From Thecaphora thlaspeos (lineage: Eukaryota; Basidiomycota; Ustilaginomycetes; Urocystidales; Glomosporiaceae): a stretch of 64,000 nt of DNA. Under the pieces are notes generated by a model. That model made no database searches, was not told the DNA's origin, and was given only the letters and a program-made list of their open reading frames with translations. Below are positions 51,283-62,200 of the stretch, one piece after another. Made by a program: the position numbers and the translations under genes. The stretch is from assembly GCA_900291925.1 (NCBI GenBank), contig UWYS01000017.1, forward strand, positions 254,001-318,000, in the 5' to 3' direction. Numbering within the stretch: position 1 is the first letter of the stretch; each line of letters begins with the position of its first letter.

Positions 51283-52103
51283 ATGCCGCGCCACACAGTC
51301 CTACCGTCACACCGCCGAGCCGTCCGCAAAGAGGCAGCAAAGCTTGTCAACCTTGCCACCTTCTACAATGTCTTTGCCCGCACCATCAAGGAGTACGGAA
51401 TCACATGGGACCAGCTGTACAACATGGACAAGACGGGCGTGATCATGGGCTTCTCCGGGAGGCAAAAGGTTGTTGTGCCGGCAGAAAAGAAGATCTCGAC
51501 TTCTGCAACAAGTGCTGGGCGCTTTGGATTGTGCCAGTCTGCTTCCCTGTCCATGCTACCCATGTCATCCAGCCCCTCAACGTCGGCATCTTTGGTCCAA
51601 TCAAGAGCAATTACAGCCGCCAGGTTGCAGCAATTGGAGGGAACAAGAAGGTGGATCGGCTTCTGTTTGCCAAGTTCTACGCAGAGGCTCACAACGCCAT
51701 CAGCAAGACCGCCATCCGAAAGGCCTTTGCCGATGTTGGCCTCACGGTGCCGCCGAACCCCAACAAGGTGCTCTCAACGCTCCTCGGATACAAGCCAGCA
51801 CACCTGCAGATGCCACCACAAGCCATTGAGGGACCCTACATTGAGACACCGACAACTCTGTATTGCTTTGACCACCTCCTGTGCAAACTGCAGGGCAGCA
51901 CAGACAAGAGAAAGGGCAGCCTTGTCCGGTGCAAGCTGCTCAAGGCAGCCAAGACTTGGCATCATGCGGCCGAGCTTGCCAACGAGAAGAAGTGTCGCAG
52001 TGCCTCACCGCTCAAGACCATCGCCAAGCCAGGCGACCGCCGCTACATCTGCAAGGACCAGATGATCAGCAGGGCCACGGGAGAGCGGCTCACCACCCAT
52101 TGA
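51283..52103 (+). pseudogene. Pogo/Fot1-like transposase remnant (internally deleted, out of frame)
   Basis: Frame one (51283 to about 51490) carries NLATFYNVFARTIKEYGITW, NMDKTGVIMGF and GRQKVVVPAEKK, the region of the first catalytic Asp. Frame two (about 51490-52103) resumes with DFCNKCWALWIV, HATHVIQPLNVGIFGPIK and a helical C-terminus. The segment that normally holds the second catalytic Asp (LDGH-type) is missing at the junction around 51490, and the frame changes there. The third catalytic position, usually Asp in QPLDVG, is Asn here. The helix-turn-helix and CENP-B-like N-terminal domains are absent. The protein is therefore inactive. Confidence 0.88.
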
Positions 52104-52297
52104 GACTGCCAAGCCACCCACAATGACCGACTCACTTGCACTGGATCCCTCTCTGCCCAGGCCAAGCAATCTTGAGGCCTACAACGTCCCCCTGATCTTC
52201 CGTGACCCCTATGGCGGCTGTGGAGGACTTGCCAAGCCGGACTAGTTGTGCATTGCGTGTAGTTGTACCTGAAACGTAGTGTGTTGCCTTTTTGGTG

Positions 52298-52381
52298 TGG
52301 TCATCAACATAAGAGATGGTGCGCCATGGTGGCGAGGAGATGGTGGTAGAAAAGGGAGGACAGGTTCCCAGGGAGACGCGT
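52298..52381 (-). repeat. Right terminal inverted repeat of the pogo-like element
   Basis: Inverted partner of 51125-51208, followed directly by the TA duplication at 52382-52383. Confidence 0.92.
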
Positions 52382-52571
52382 TAACCTTTCCGTTCGCCCT
52401 GTTCCCAACTTTTCCTCGCCACCCCCTTTTGTACCTTCCTTCTCTCCCTCTACAGACTCTGTTGCCGATCCGTGAACGGCCCGTCCCATCCCGTCGTCCT
52501 CTTTCCGTTCGGTTGCTGAGTGTCTCTATCCCCGCAGAGGTCGGGTGGACCCGCCCGCTACAAGCGACACC

Positions 52572-54058
52572 ATGTCGACCATCCTAGGCCTCAAGACGAC
52601 GCCGTATCCGCTCGACGCGCTTGGCGCGACGGCCGCCGATCTCCTCTCGGCCCCTCACCCTCCCTACCCAGACTTCCCGCTCTTCTCCAGCTTCGTTTCG
52701 CGCGGCTTCTTCGCCTCGTCGCTCCATCCCGCCTGGCCTTTCGGTTTTTCGCTGGCCTACTACCTCCTCTCGCACTCGGCCAACCGCCTCGTGGCCCGCC
52801 ACGGCAGCCGAGACCTGACCAAGGGCAGCTCGCTCCTCGCTACGTTGCTGCGTCTTCTCATCCCGCTGCACAATGCCCTCCTCGCTGTCTACAGTGGCTG
52901 GACCTTTGCCATGATGGCGCCCATCGTCCTCAACTTCTTCGGACAGGGTCTGACCGGCGCCGGCCTCGAGGGCGTCAAGCTCGCGCTCTGCTCGATGCCG
53001 ACCAACGAGATGGACCTCGGACGCTACGTCTACCTCTTCTACCTCAGCAAGTACTACGAAGTCGTTGATTCGGTCATCCTCCTTCTCAAGGGCAAGAAGG
53101 TGCGTTGTCCCTATCCTGCGCGGGCGGGATTCGATCTATGACCGTGAGCTGGCCTTCGTTGACACGGACGGTTCTATCTCTTCTCTTTGATCTCATCAGA
53201 TCTCCAACCTGCAGTCCTACCACCACGCTGGGGCGATCATCTGCATGTGGATCGTCTATCGGTACCAGAGCCAACCGGTCTGGGGTGAGTCCGAGGTCCG
53301 TTGCGCAGCCTCAAGCCCTGTATCTCTGTCCGCCTCGCTGCCCTCTATGGACGCCCTTTGCTGACATCTCGATGCACGATCGCTGCCCCTATCTTGACGC
53401 TTCACCTCGCGCTCAGTCTTCTGCGTCTTCAACAGCTTTGTCCATACGCTGATGTACACCTACTACCTCTCCGCGGCGATGCACTGGCCCTTCCCGAAGT
53501 CGCTCAAGCGCAACCTGACGACGCTCCAGATCGCCCAGATCGCCTCGGGCACCTTCTTGACCAATCTCTACCTCGTCACAAAGCTGCATTCGACCCAGGT
53601 GGCGCGCAGCCTGCTCGACGAAGGCACGCAGTCGGCTCACGCCACGTCGCCTGGGCTCAAGAGAAACCTCGTCGACTACGCGCTGGCACGGACTCGCACA
53701 AGCGACCCGAGCAGCTGTCTCCAGACGACCGGCGCAGAGATTGCTCTGCACGTCAACACGTGCTACATGTTCGTAAGCGTCTCAAAGAAGGACAAGGCCG
53801 CTCCCGCCTGTGGGGTACAAAAGGTATATAAGTTGCTCACCCTCGCCCGTTGTACACCGCGTCTCGATGTGCCGCATACAGCCGCTGCTCGCTCTCTTCT
53901 TCCGCTTCTTTGTGCGCTCCTACCTCGACAAGTCGGGTCGGGCCAACGCGCACTCAAAGACGAGCGCAAAGCAGGCTGCCGACGTCGTCGCTGCCGCCAA
54001 GAACGGCGGCCCCTCTGCTGCCAACGCCGATGCCGCCGTCGTCAAGAAGGACCAGTAG
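52572..54058 (+). CDS. Very-long-chain fatty acid elongase (ELO family)
   Basis: Four exons (52572-53099, 53200-53284, 53417-53772, 53882-54058) give 381 residues. ELO enzymes perform the malonyl-CoA condensation step of fatty acid elongation in the ER membrane. Family motifs: YLSKYYEVVDSVILLLKGKK, LQSYHHAGAIICMW (the HxxHH box, with Gln for the first His), NSFVHTLMYTYY and LTTLQIAQI. Several hydrophobic segments fit a multi-spanning protein, and the tail is Lys/Ala-rich. Relative to yeast Elo1-3, about 50 extra residues lie after the TLQIAQ segment. The Gln variant of the box occurs in some fungal ELO proteins as I recall, so activity is still expected. The start is the first in-frame ATG. 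Confidence 0.9.
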
Positions 54059-54469
54059 ATCGGCCACCAAGGTAAGAGAAGAGGACTTGCATAGAGGTAC
54101 TGATGGAAGAGCAAAGCAGAAAGAGTGAGGACTTCGAAGAGATATGGAGAGGTAGAAGACGCGTCGTCGAAGCGACGCCGGTGGTATGCATCTGTAATGG
54201 ACCGTCCACGACGGAGAGAAAGAAAGGGGGAACAGTGGCACTGCGAGGCCTGATGCACGCCTGGACGCAGCAGGAATTGATCACATCCGACCTTTCGCCA
54301 TGATGCTGAGAGTGGCTAGATAAGACCGCGGTATGGAATGCAAGAGAACTGAGATACAAGTACAAGATGATCAGGTAGCAGGAGCGAGATGAAGTGAGAC
54401 CGTGTCGATTGGGGACAGTGGCGAGCGAGATGGACGGAGTGAAGAGCGGAGGGGAAGAAGGGCGACAGC

Positions 54470-54970
54470 CTAGTTCTCCTTCCACTGATAGGCGCATTTG
54501 CCGTTTGTGCATCGATAGAAGGTCGTCACTGTGTGTGGCGGAACAGGAAAAGGTGAATGGTCAGCTCACCACGCTTTGTACCCTTGCTCAGCCTCGGAAA
54601 GGCAGCTGCTACTCACTAGGTTCATCAGCGCTCCTAATCTGCAACTGCATGAAGAAGGCCTTTGGGTTTTCACACTTGGGACAAGGTGCTGTTCCATTCC
54701 ATCATCCACACTTCGATCAGTCTGCATTCTCTTTCTCTTTCTCGAGGACGCGTTGTGTGTAGGGTGCTTACCGTCTGTACTATCGACGTTCTTCCAACTC
54801 TCTTCACCGCCCATCACGTCGTCGACTTCTTTGCGCTTGAGGTGCTGCCGAGTCGTCATCTGGCGGTAGATGGGAAACTCGTATGGACAGGTGTTGCAAG
54901 CCCATTTGTTCGAGCCGGAATCGTCATGAGAGATGACGAGACAGTTGGCACAGGTGGGGCAGAAGAGCAT
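54470..54970 (-). CDS. RPC11: RNA polymerase III subunit Rpc11 (C11)
   Basis: Three exons (54970-54772, 54688-54617, 54528-54470) give 109 residues, matching the usual 108-110. C11 provides the intrinsic RNA cleavage activity of Pol III and acts in termination and reinitiation. The N-terminal zinc ribbon shows MLFCPTC and WACNTCPYEF, followed by KEVDDVMGGEESWKNVDST. The TFIIS-like C-terminal ribbon shows CPKCENPKAFFMQLQ, the catalytic acidic loop RSADEP, then TFYRCTNGKCAYQWKEN. All eight zinc-ligand cysteines and the Asp-Glu pair are present. Two of the introns are short and a 72-base internal exon carries most of the second ribbon. Confidence 0.95.
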
Positions 54971-56682
54971 CTTGAGCTTTGTTCCGGCGAGGGGCTTGGA
55001 GAGCGCGAGGCGGTGGGCCGATGGAAGAGCCTTGGTCCGAAAGCGGAGCGGAAGAGAAAACAGCGGCCCCCGAGCCTAGCTTTCGTTCGAGGAGCGCTGA
55101 ATGGTCTTGCTGCTCGAGGATGAACGGTCGTAAAGTGAGGTGATGGTGGCTTGTCAGGATGAAGCGGTGGAGAGGACGGCCAAGGTTCGAGAAGCTCTCG
55201 AAACGCCGGAACAGGGCCGACTACAACCTTTTCTCTGTCCGACTCCCGAGTCTAGTCTTGCACCTCTGAGCTCTCGCACGAGAAAAAGCTTCAATGGCAA
55301 ACGATAGCGGCATGATCGTACCCTCCACCTTGAGGAGGCCGAGCGGTCGCCCCATGCCCGGTCATCTCTAGGCTTCCGACCCGGTCATCTTTTCCATGTG
55401 CACGATGCCATGATCTCGCACGCGCCTGGCCAACCGGGGGCGATGAGCAAGCTGAGAGAGGAAAGACCACAGCTTGAGGTCCCCGCCTCCTTAGCACCGA
55501 GGTAGTTCTTGAGTCAAGCTGCAAGAGGTGAGAGAGGACAGATGGAAAGCCGGTCGGTGTGCCGACGCAGAGACACTTTCCTTCTATGTGGATCGCACCG
55601 GCTGCCTCTTGGCCGGGCGGCAAGAAATCGCCGTGCACGGTTGTACCGACGCTCGCTGCCATTTGACGTAGTTACGGTACCGGCTCCTCCGCTCCGTTTT
55701 CCTTCTCGGGCCCGCCTGGCGACTTAGGTCCGGTCTCATCTCCTGGCCAGAGGTTGCACAGCCAATTAGGACGGAATCTGGACCTCCTCGAGCTGCCCTC
55801 CCTTCAGCTTACCCTGTCCAGCTGGGCCTTGCTGCCTGGTTGCCTTTCGGCCTGTTGGCCAAGGAGACCCTACAGGATGCACGCACGCACCGGGCCAAAG
55901 GGAAAACGGCCAGGCCGGGATCGGCAAGCCGTATCCTGCTGCTGCTGCTGCTGCTGCTTGGTGTCACCTGCTGGCGGAGCAGCCTCTCACGCCCTGCCTG
56001 CTCTTGGTCGGACGAGGCCGTGGGCCCTTGGCCGTGGCCGTCGGTGGTGGTGGCACTCAAGCTGCGGCGTCGCCTGCTTCCGACACAAGGTCAGGAAGAG
56101 GCTAGGCAGGCCCGGGCGAGCCGATCGGTGACAGACACAGAGCCTCGCTACATCGCCGGTGTGCCTGCCTGCCTGCCTGCCTGCCCACGCTAATCCAGGC
56201 CTCCCTCGCTCGGCCCATGCTGCCTTGCGCTGCCTGGCGTGGCGTGGCTGCGCTGCCTCGTCGCCACTCGCCGGCTTCGAGCCTGCCTCGGAGCTGCCGA
56301 GCCTGCTCTTGGTTGGCGGTGGACACATCAACAAGCAGGCAGCCAGCCATGTAGGCCCGCTAAGTCGGGTAGACACCTGACCCCCCCCGCCTCCGGCCCT
56401 GACCCTGGCCCTTGGCACCTGCTGCTCCGTCGCTTCGCCCAGATGCACAGCCGACGTCCTCCCGCGCGTCCTACTTTCTCCCCTTCTTCTCCCTCCCCCT
56501 TCCCCATCCTTCCCCTCCGTCCTGCTCCCCCACCATTGCTGGATCTCGCACCATCTACTGCATCCTCACATCGTCCCCTCAATCTGCCCTGCCAAAGCGC
56601 CCTTTCGAGACCGAACCTTGATACGATCTCGCCTATCACCCTACTGCCTTACCCACCGTCCCCCTCGCAACCTCTCGCCAAG
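54971..56682. other. 1.7-kb intergenic stretch upstream of glycerol kinase
   Basis: No gene seen. Contains a CTG microsatellite (about 55936-55958), a gcct tetranucleotide repeat (about 56163-56184), and a C/T-rich leader (about 56440-56680) directly before the GUT1 start. Confidence 0.45.
56163..56184 (+). repeat. Tetranucleotide repeat (tgcc)n
   Basis: About five consecutive tgcc units in the upstream region of glycerol kinase. Confidence 0.85.
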
Positions 56683-58826
56683 ATGCCGGATCTCGTCGGA
56701 AGCATCGATGCCGGCACCACCTCGGTCCGCTTCATGATCTTTGACGAGTTCGCCAAGGTTGTCGGATCGCACCAGCTCGAGTTCACGCAGTACTACCCGC
56801 ACCCGGGCTGGCAGGAGCAGGATGCCCACGAAATTATGGACTGCGTCCACAAGTGCATCGAGGGAGCCATCGTCGACCTGGAAAAGGGCGGAGAGTACAA
56901 GACGGCCGACATCAAGGTCATTGGCGTCACCAACCAGCGAGAGACGACCGTCGTCTGGGACAGGAAGACTGGCAAGGCTCTCACCCGCGCCATCGCATGG
57001 CCTGACGCCAGGACCACCCACACCATCCGCGAGCTTGCGGCAAAGAGCGACAAGGGGACCGACGCCGTAAAGGAGCAGACCGGCCTGCCCCTGTGTGAGT
57101 GGTCTCCGCCGAGCTGCCGTTCCCTCAAGCGCAATAATGTTCCTTGCTCTCTGACCTCCTCTCCCACGTGCTCCCCTACCTTGGGCCCCACGCAGCCACA
57201 TATTTCGCTTCCACCAAGCTGCGATGGATGCTCGACAACCTTCCCGAGGTCAAGAAGGCACACGATAACAAGCAGCTCCTCTTCGGTACCGTCGACAGCT
57301 GGATCGTCTACGTGAGTTGGCGAAATGAGCAGCCGTTCAACTGCAGCCTCAAAGATGGGCCTGCAGGCGCATCGGCTGACGGCATCACATACACACTCTC
57401 CCTCATTCACCCGCATCGCCCGTTTGCCGTACCACCGCAGCACCTCACGAAAGGAGCCGTCCACATCACAGACGCCTCAAACGCATCGAGGACCATGTTC
57501 ATGGACCTCAAGAAGCAGGAGTGGTGCCCCAAGCTCTGCGAGTTCTTTGGCGTCGACATGTCGGTCCTGCCCGAGATCAAGAGCTCGTCGGAAGTGTACG
57601 GAAAGATTGAGGTGGGCTCGCTCAAGGGCATCGAAATTGCCGGCATCGTCGGTGACCAGATGGCCGCGCTCGTCGGCAACAAGTGCTTCCAGCCTGGCGA
57701 GGCGAAGAACACCTACGGCACCGGTGCTTTCCTGCTCTACAACACCGGCGAGAAGATCGTTTCGTCGCAGAATGGCCTCCTCTCGACCATCGCCTACAAG
57801 GCCGGCCCTAACGCGCCGGTCCACTACGCGCTCGAGGGCTCGATCGCCGTGGCCGGCTCAGCCGTCAAGTGGGTCCGGGACAGCCTTGGACTGATCAAGG
57901 AGGCCTCCGAGATCGGCGAGCTTGCCGGCCAGGTCAAGGACACGGGAGGGGTCTACTTTGTCACTGCATTCAACGGCCTCTTCTGCCCGTACTGGGACGA
58001 CACCGCCGCCGGCACCGTTGTGGTGAGTCTCGCGTGGAGGCGCGTAGCGTGGCGAGATTGCGATAGTGATGTCGAGGAAAACAGCGGTACCAGAAGGCGA
58101 GAGCTTGCTAACATTGAAGGACTTTCTCGCGAAAATCTTGTACCATCTGTTCAATTTTGACAGGGCATCACCGCCTATACTGACAAGCGCCACTTTTGCC
58201 GAGCTACGCTCGAGGCGACGTGCTACCAGACCAAGGCGCTCCTCGGTGCCATGGCCAAGGATTCGGGTGTCGCGCTCAAGGCTCTTCAGGTCGATGGCGG
58301 TCTCACCAAGTGAGTAGAGTTAATACCTAGCGTGCCTTAACGGCTCTTGATCTCCTGGCCTATGGACGATGGACAGACCGAGCTGACGTTGCGATCTTGT
58401 ATATCATGTCCACCTGCAGCTCCAACGAGGCTATGCAGATCCAGGCTGACATCCTCGGAATCAACGTCGAGCGACCCGAGATGCGAGAGTGGGTTGGCCT
58501 CGATCCTCTGCTGTCTGCCTCACCCATCCTGGTGGACTCCTGCACTCACATTCGCAGATTTGCTGATCTACCCTTCTTGCCTCCTCGTGTTCCCGTTTCC
58601 TCCACTCCGCTCGTACAGGTCGACCGCGCTCGGTTCGGCGCTGCTGGCAGGCTCGGCCATCGGCCTCTTTGGCTGGGACATCAACCGCCCCGAGACGCTC
58701 TCCAAGGTCAACACGGCGGGCAAGCAGACGTTTGCTCCTCAGATCGACGACAAGAGGCGCGCCGAGCTCATGCACGGCTGGGAGCGGGCCGTCGAGCGGG
58801 CCAAGGGCTGGAACGAGAACCCCTGA
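56683..58826 (+). CDS. GUT1: Glycerol kinase
   Basis: Six exons (56683-57094, 57196-57311, 57441-58022, 58164-58309, 58420-58488, 58619-58826) give 510 residues, normal for the family. It phosphorylates glycerol to glycerol-3-phosphate for catabolism or lipid synthesis in the cytosol. FGGY-family motifs: [14 protein letters not shown] (phosphate loop), [96 protein letters not shown] and [18 protein letters not shown] near the ATP site. Each junction restores a motif, with GTGAGT or GTGGGT donors. The C-terminus ([10 protein letters not shown] onward) is shorter than in yeast Gut1. Confidence 0.95.
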
Positions 58827-59212
58827 GTAAGGAACAAAGGCGAGCGGATCATCTGTCTCGCGCCTTGCTCCTCTGCTCGTTGTTCGTTATCCTGGTTTTG
58901 TCTTTACAGTCGTCTCGGAGAGCTCAAGCAAGGAAGCCTTAGAAGTGTGTCGCCGGGACAAAGGGGCGGGTCCTGGGACCAGTGCCCGTGTAGATACAGA
59001 CTGCTTCTTTGTATCGCCGCGTCGTCGTCGCTCGCAGGCGCTACCATCCATCTCGTCGGAAAGGAAAATATTTATTCTGTTTGCGCGTTAGAGCAGGGGG
59101 AGAAAAGAACAAGAGTGGAAAAAGGAGAAACAAGAGTCGAAGAGATCGGGAGGATTGCTGAATGCTAAGAGACTCGGAGACGTCGACAGATCGTGACGGA
59201 CGGGAGGGAAGG
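58827..59212. other. Convergent intergenic region GUT1 / YTA7
   Basis: 386 bases with no coding signal. It holds the 3' ends of both neighbouring transcripts. An AT-rich aaaatatttatt patch at about 59064-59077 could serve polyadenylation. Confidence 0.5.
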
Positions 59213-62200
59213 CTATACGGCAAGCAAGGCAGCCTCGTCTTGTTTCCTCTCGTTGATCTCATCCTGAACGGCGAGACTGACTTGATCGACGAGTTGCCTG
59301 AGTTCGTGCACGAGGGCATCACGGTCCCAATCTGACCTCCTCTTCCATACTCGATCGAAAGCGGCGGCTCGAAGTTGTTCGAGCTGCTCGATGTTAAAGT
59401 TGGCTGACTTGTCGAGGATATAGCGCGATAGACTCTTCACGCCCTCTGCGTCGTACGTGAATGACGGCGGTGGAGGAGAGCCGGTGGGCGGGAGAAGGGT
59501 GTTCGTCTCTGAAGAGGTTGAGCCGTGTGTCGGTTCGTCGATAGCGTCGACGTTGAGACTGCTCTCGTCGATTCGCACTCGTTTGCGCGTCTCGTCACCC
59601 ATCGTGACGTCTCCGTTGGCGTCGCCGCCACCGCCGCCGCGGTCGGCGAATTCGGAGGTCGCGCCTTCCTCGGGCTGTTTCGACTCGCTCCGAGCCCTCT
59701 TGCCCACTCCGCCGCGCTCGATGATCGACCCGTTCATTTCCGGCTCCAGACCCAGCACCCTCGCGCTCTGCCTCTCGCCCTTCCTCACATCCGCCGCGGC
59801 CCGTTCGGCCTCGGCCTTCTTCTCCTCGGCTTCCTTCTTGTCTGCCTGGATCTTGGCCTGTCGCTGGGCGTGCCGCTGCGCCATCCGGTCGCAGTCGGCG
59901 CGAAAGCCCTGGTCAATGTACTGGTCCAGCAGGACGATGGCCTGGTTGCGCATCTGGTGCGCCCGGAAGGTCCGGTCCTTGTCCCGCTCGTCGCCTTCTT
60001 CGGCCGTCGAGACAATCTTGTTGATGTCCTCCATAAAGGCGTCGTAGGAGAGGTAGCCATTGTAGTACAGGCGCTTCTGCATCTTTTCCAGATTGACCGT
60101 CCAGAAGGTCCGCTTGACGAAGATGTAGCGATTGTCGTCTTCCGCCGCCGCAGCTGCTGGAGCCGACGCCGTCGACTGATCACCCTCGAACGCGATAGCA
60201 TCGGCCTCGGTGGCGCCATGGGAAGCTTCGGCGGATGGGTGGACCGCTCCGGCGACGCCGTTTGCCTGCTGCGACGGAGGCGGGAGTGTCTCGCTCTGGA
60301 CGGTGGACGACTCGTCGTTTGGCGGGAGGGCGTCGGCCTGCGGCAAGCCGTCGGACTCGAGCGGTTGCGCCAGCGGCAGCGAGCCTCCCAGCGACAGCGC
60401 CGCCTGCTCCATCGAGACGTCGGCTTCGACCTCAACGCCACTGGCGCCGTTGGCGCTAGTCGATTGCCCTTCCCCTGGCCGCAGCGTCTCGTCTGCCGAC
60501 TGATCCGCCGTCGTCGTTGCGATCGCGGTCATAGCGGTCGCAGCGGCGCCTTCTAACAGGGCGCTGCTGCGTTCGGTGATGTGCTCGGCCACGACGGGCT
60601 TGTCGTAGCGGATGTTGACAACCCACTTGCCCTGCTTCCGTTCGTACTCAAACATCGAGGTGAGCCACTTCATATCGTACTCCTCCTGTTGTTTGGTGGA
60701 AAAGCCAAGCCGAGAAAGGACAAGCGTCGTCAGCGAATATTCCTCTTTCCAGCCCAGGCTGGGCGTTTGACCCACCGCCCGGCCGTCGGAACACTCACGT
60801 AGACCTCGCGCGTAAACTTCTTGTGCTTTTTGCGCAGCTCCGTGAGCACCGGTCCGAGCCGGTACTTGAGGTGCTCGAGCAGCTTGGCGTCGTTCTCAGC
60901 CTGCTGCTGGAGCTCGGCCTCGGTCAGCTGGCGCGGCGCGCGCGGCGGGGCCTTGCTCAGCTCCTCGAGCACCTTACGCCGCCGAGGGAGGGCGTCGGGG
61001 AACTCCCTCGGCGGCCGGACGACGTGGTCGAGGATCTCCTGGAAGTAGGCCCGACGTTGATCGGGACCGGGCATGGAGATCTCGGTCTTGTTGTCGCGCA
61101 GGTAGCCAAACCAGCTCTTGACGTCGCGCGACAGCTGCGAAAGCGGCGCCTCGGCAATGGCGAGCAGGAGGATAGGATCCGACGGAGCGAGCTCGTCGAG
61201 CAGCGCTCGGAATGTCGTCTTGACGCTGTCGCTCATCGAGTCGGCCCAGTGGACGAGACCGGGGATGAAGATGACGCTCGGCTTGTGTCGCTTGGCCTCG
61301 ACAAACAGCTGCACCACCGCGGCCTCGGGCGTACGGGCGCTGTCGCCCATCAGCGTTCCGATATCGAGCGACTGGACGTGATAACCCTCGAGGTGCTGCA
61401 GCAAGGCCGTCCCCACGGCCGCCTGCCCCATGCCGACGTCACCGTGGATCAGCATCCGCGGCCGGAAGACACGCTGCGCCTCGAAGGACTGCAGCAGCAT
61501 CTCCCTGCCGAAACCCCGATCGCCCTCAAGCATGCTGGACCCGGCGATGAGCGACGTCCCCTTCGGCGCCTCGAACGAGTCCTCCTCCCACAGAGCCTCC
61601 TCGAGAGGATTGCGCTTCGAGACAGGTGGCAGGACGCGGTCGAGCGCCGTAATGGCCTCCCTGACGGTGTCGCCCAACAGGGGCTTCAGACGCTCGGCCA
61701 GCGGAGCGGCAGCCGATGCGGTCGACCTCGCCGACGACGGGACGAGCTTGTTGACTGACATCATAAAGTCCTTGGCATCGACCTGGATCGACTCGGGATC
61801 GAGCAGCAGGCGGTCGATTGTCTGATAGATCTGCGGGTACCGCCGCTGGATGGCGTTGAGCGCCGCCTCGGTGCAGAGCGCCCTCAGGTCGGCGCCTCCG
61901 TAGCCCTTGGTGACCTCGGCGAGCTTGAGTTTGAACGAATCCTCGAGCGGCGGCTCCCACTTGCGGGTCTGGATGTCGATGATGCTCTTGCGCGCCTCCT
62001 TGTTGGGGAGCGGGAAGTAGAACTCGCGATCGAAGCGTCCGGGCCGCCGGAGGGCCGGATCGACGCTGTCCGGACGATTGGTGGCGCCGATCACGACGAC
62101 CTGCCCTCGACCGTCCATGCCGTCCATCAGGGCAAGCATGGTGCTGACGATGCTGGCGTGGATCTGGTCCTGCTTGCTGGACCGCACGGGAGCCAGGCCG

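Larger units (their letters stand above)
51125..52381 (+). mobile_element. Decayed pogo/Fot1-like DNA transposon, TA target duplication
   Basis: A 1257-base element bounded by near-perfect 84-base terminal inverted repeats (51125-51208 and 52298-52381, 8 mismatches by eye, no gaps). Each end is flanked by a TA dinucleotide (51123-51124, 52382-52383), the target duplication of the Tc1/mariner/pogo superfamily. Inside is a broken DDE_1-type transposase. The ends start ACGCGTCTCCC. The internal gene lacks its DNA-binding N-terminus and its centre, so the copy cannot move by itself. Confidence 0.9.

Noticed and set aside
53822..53832. TATA-like box (gtatataag)
   Set aside because: It lies inside the third intron of the ELO gene, with no promoter or gene start nearby.
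55290..55730. Open frames on both strands between RPC11 and GUT1
   Set aside because: Short, compositionally biased, no splice or domain support.
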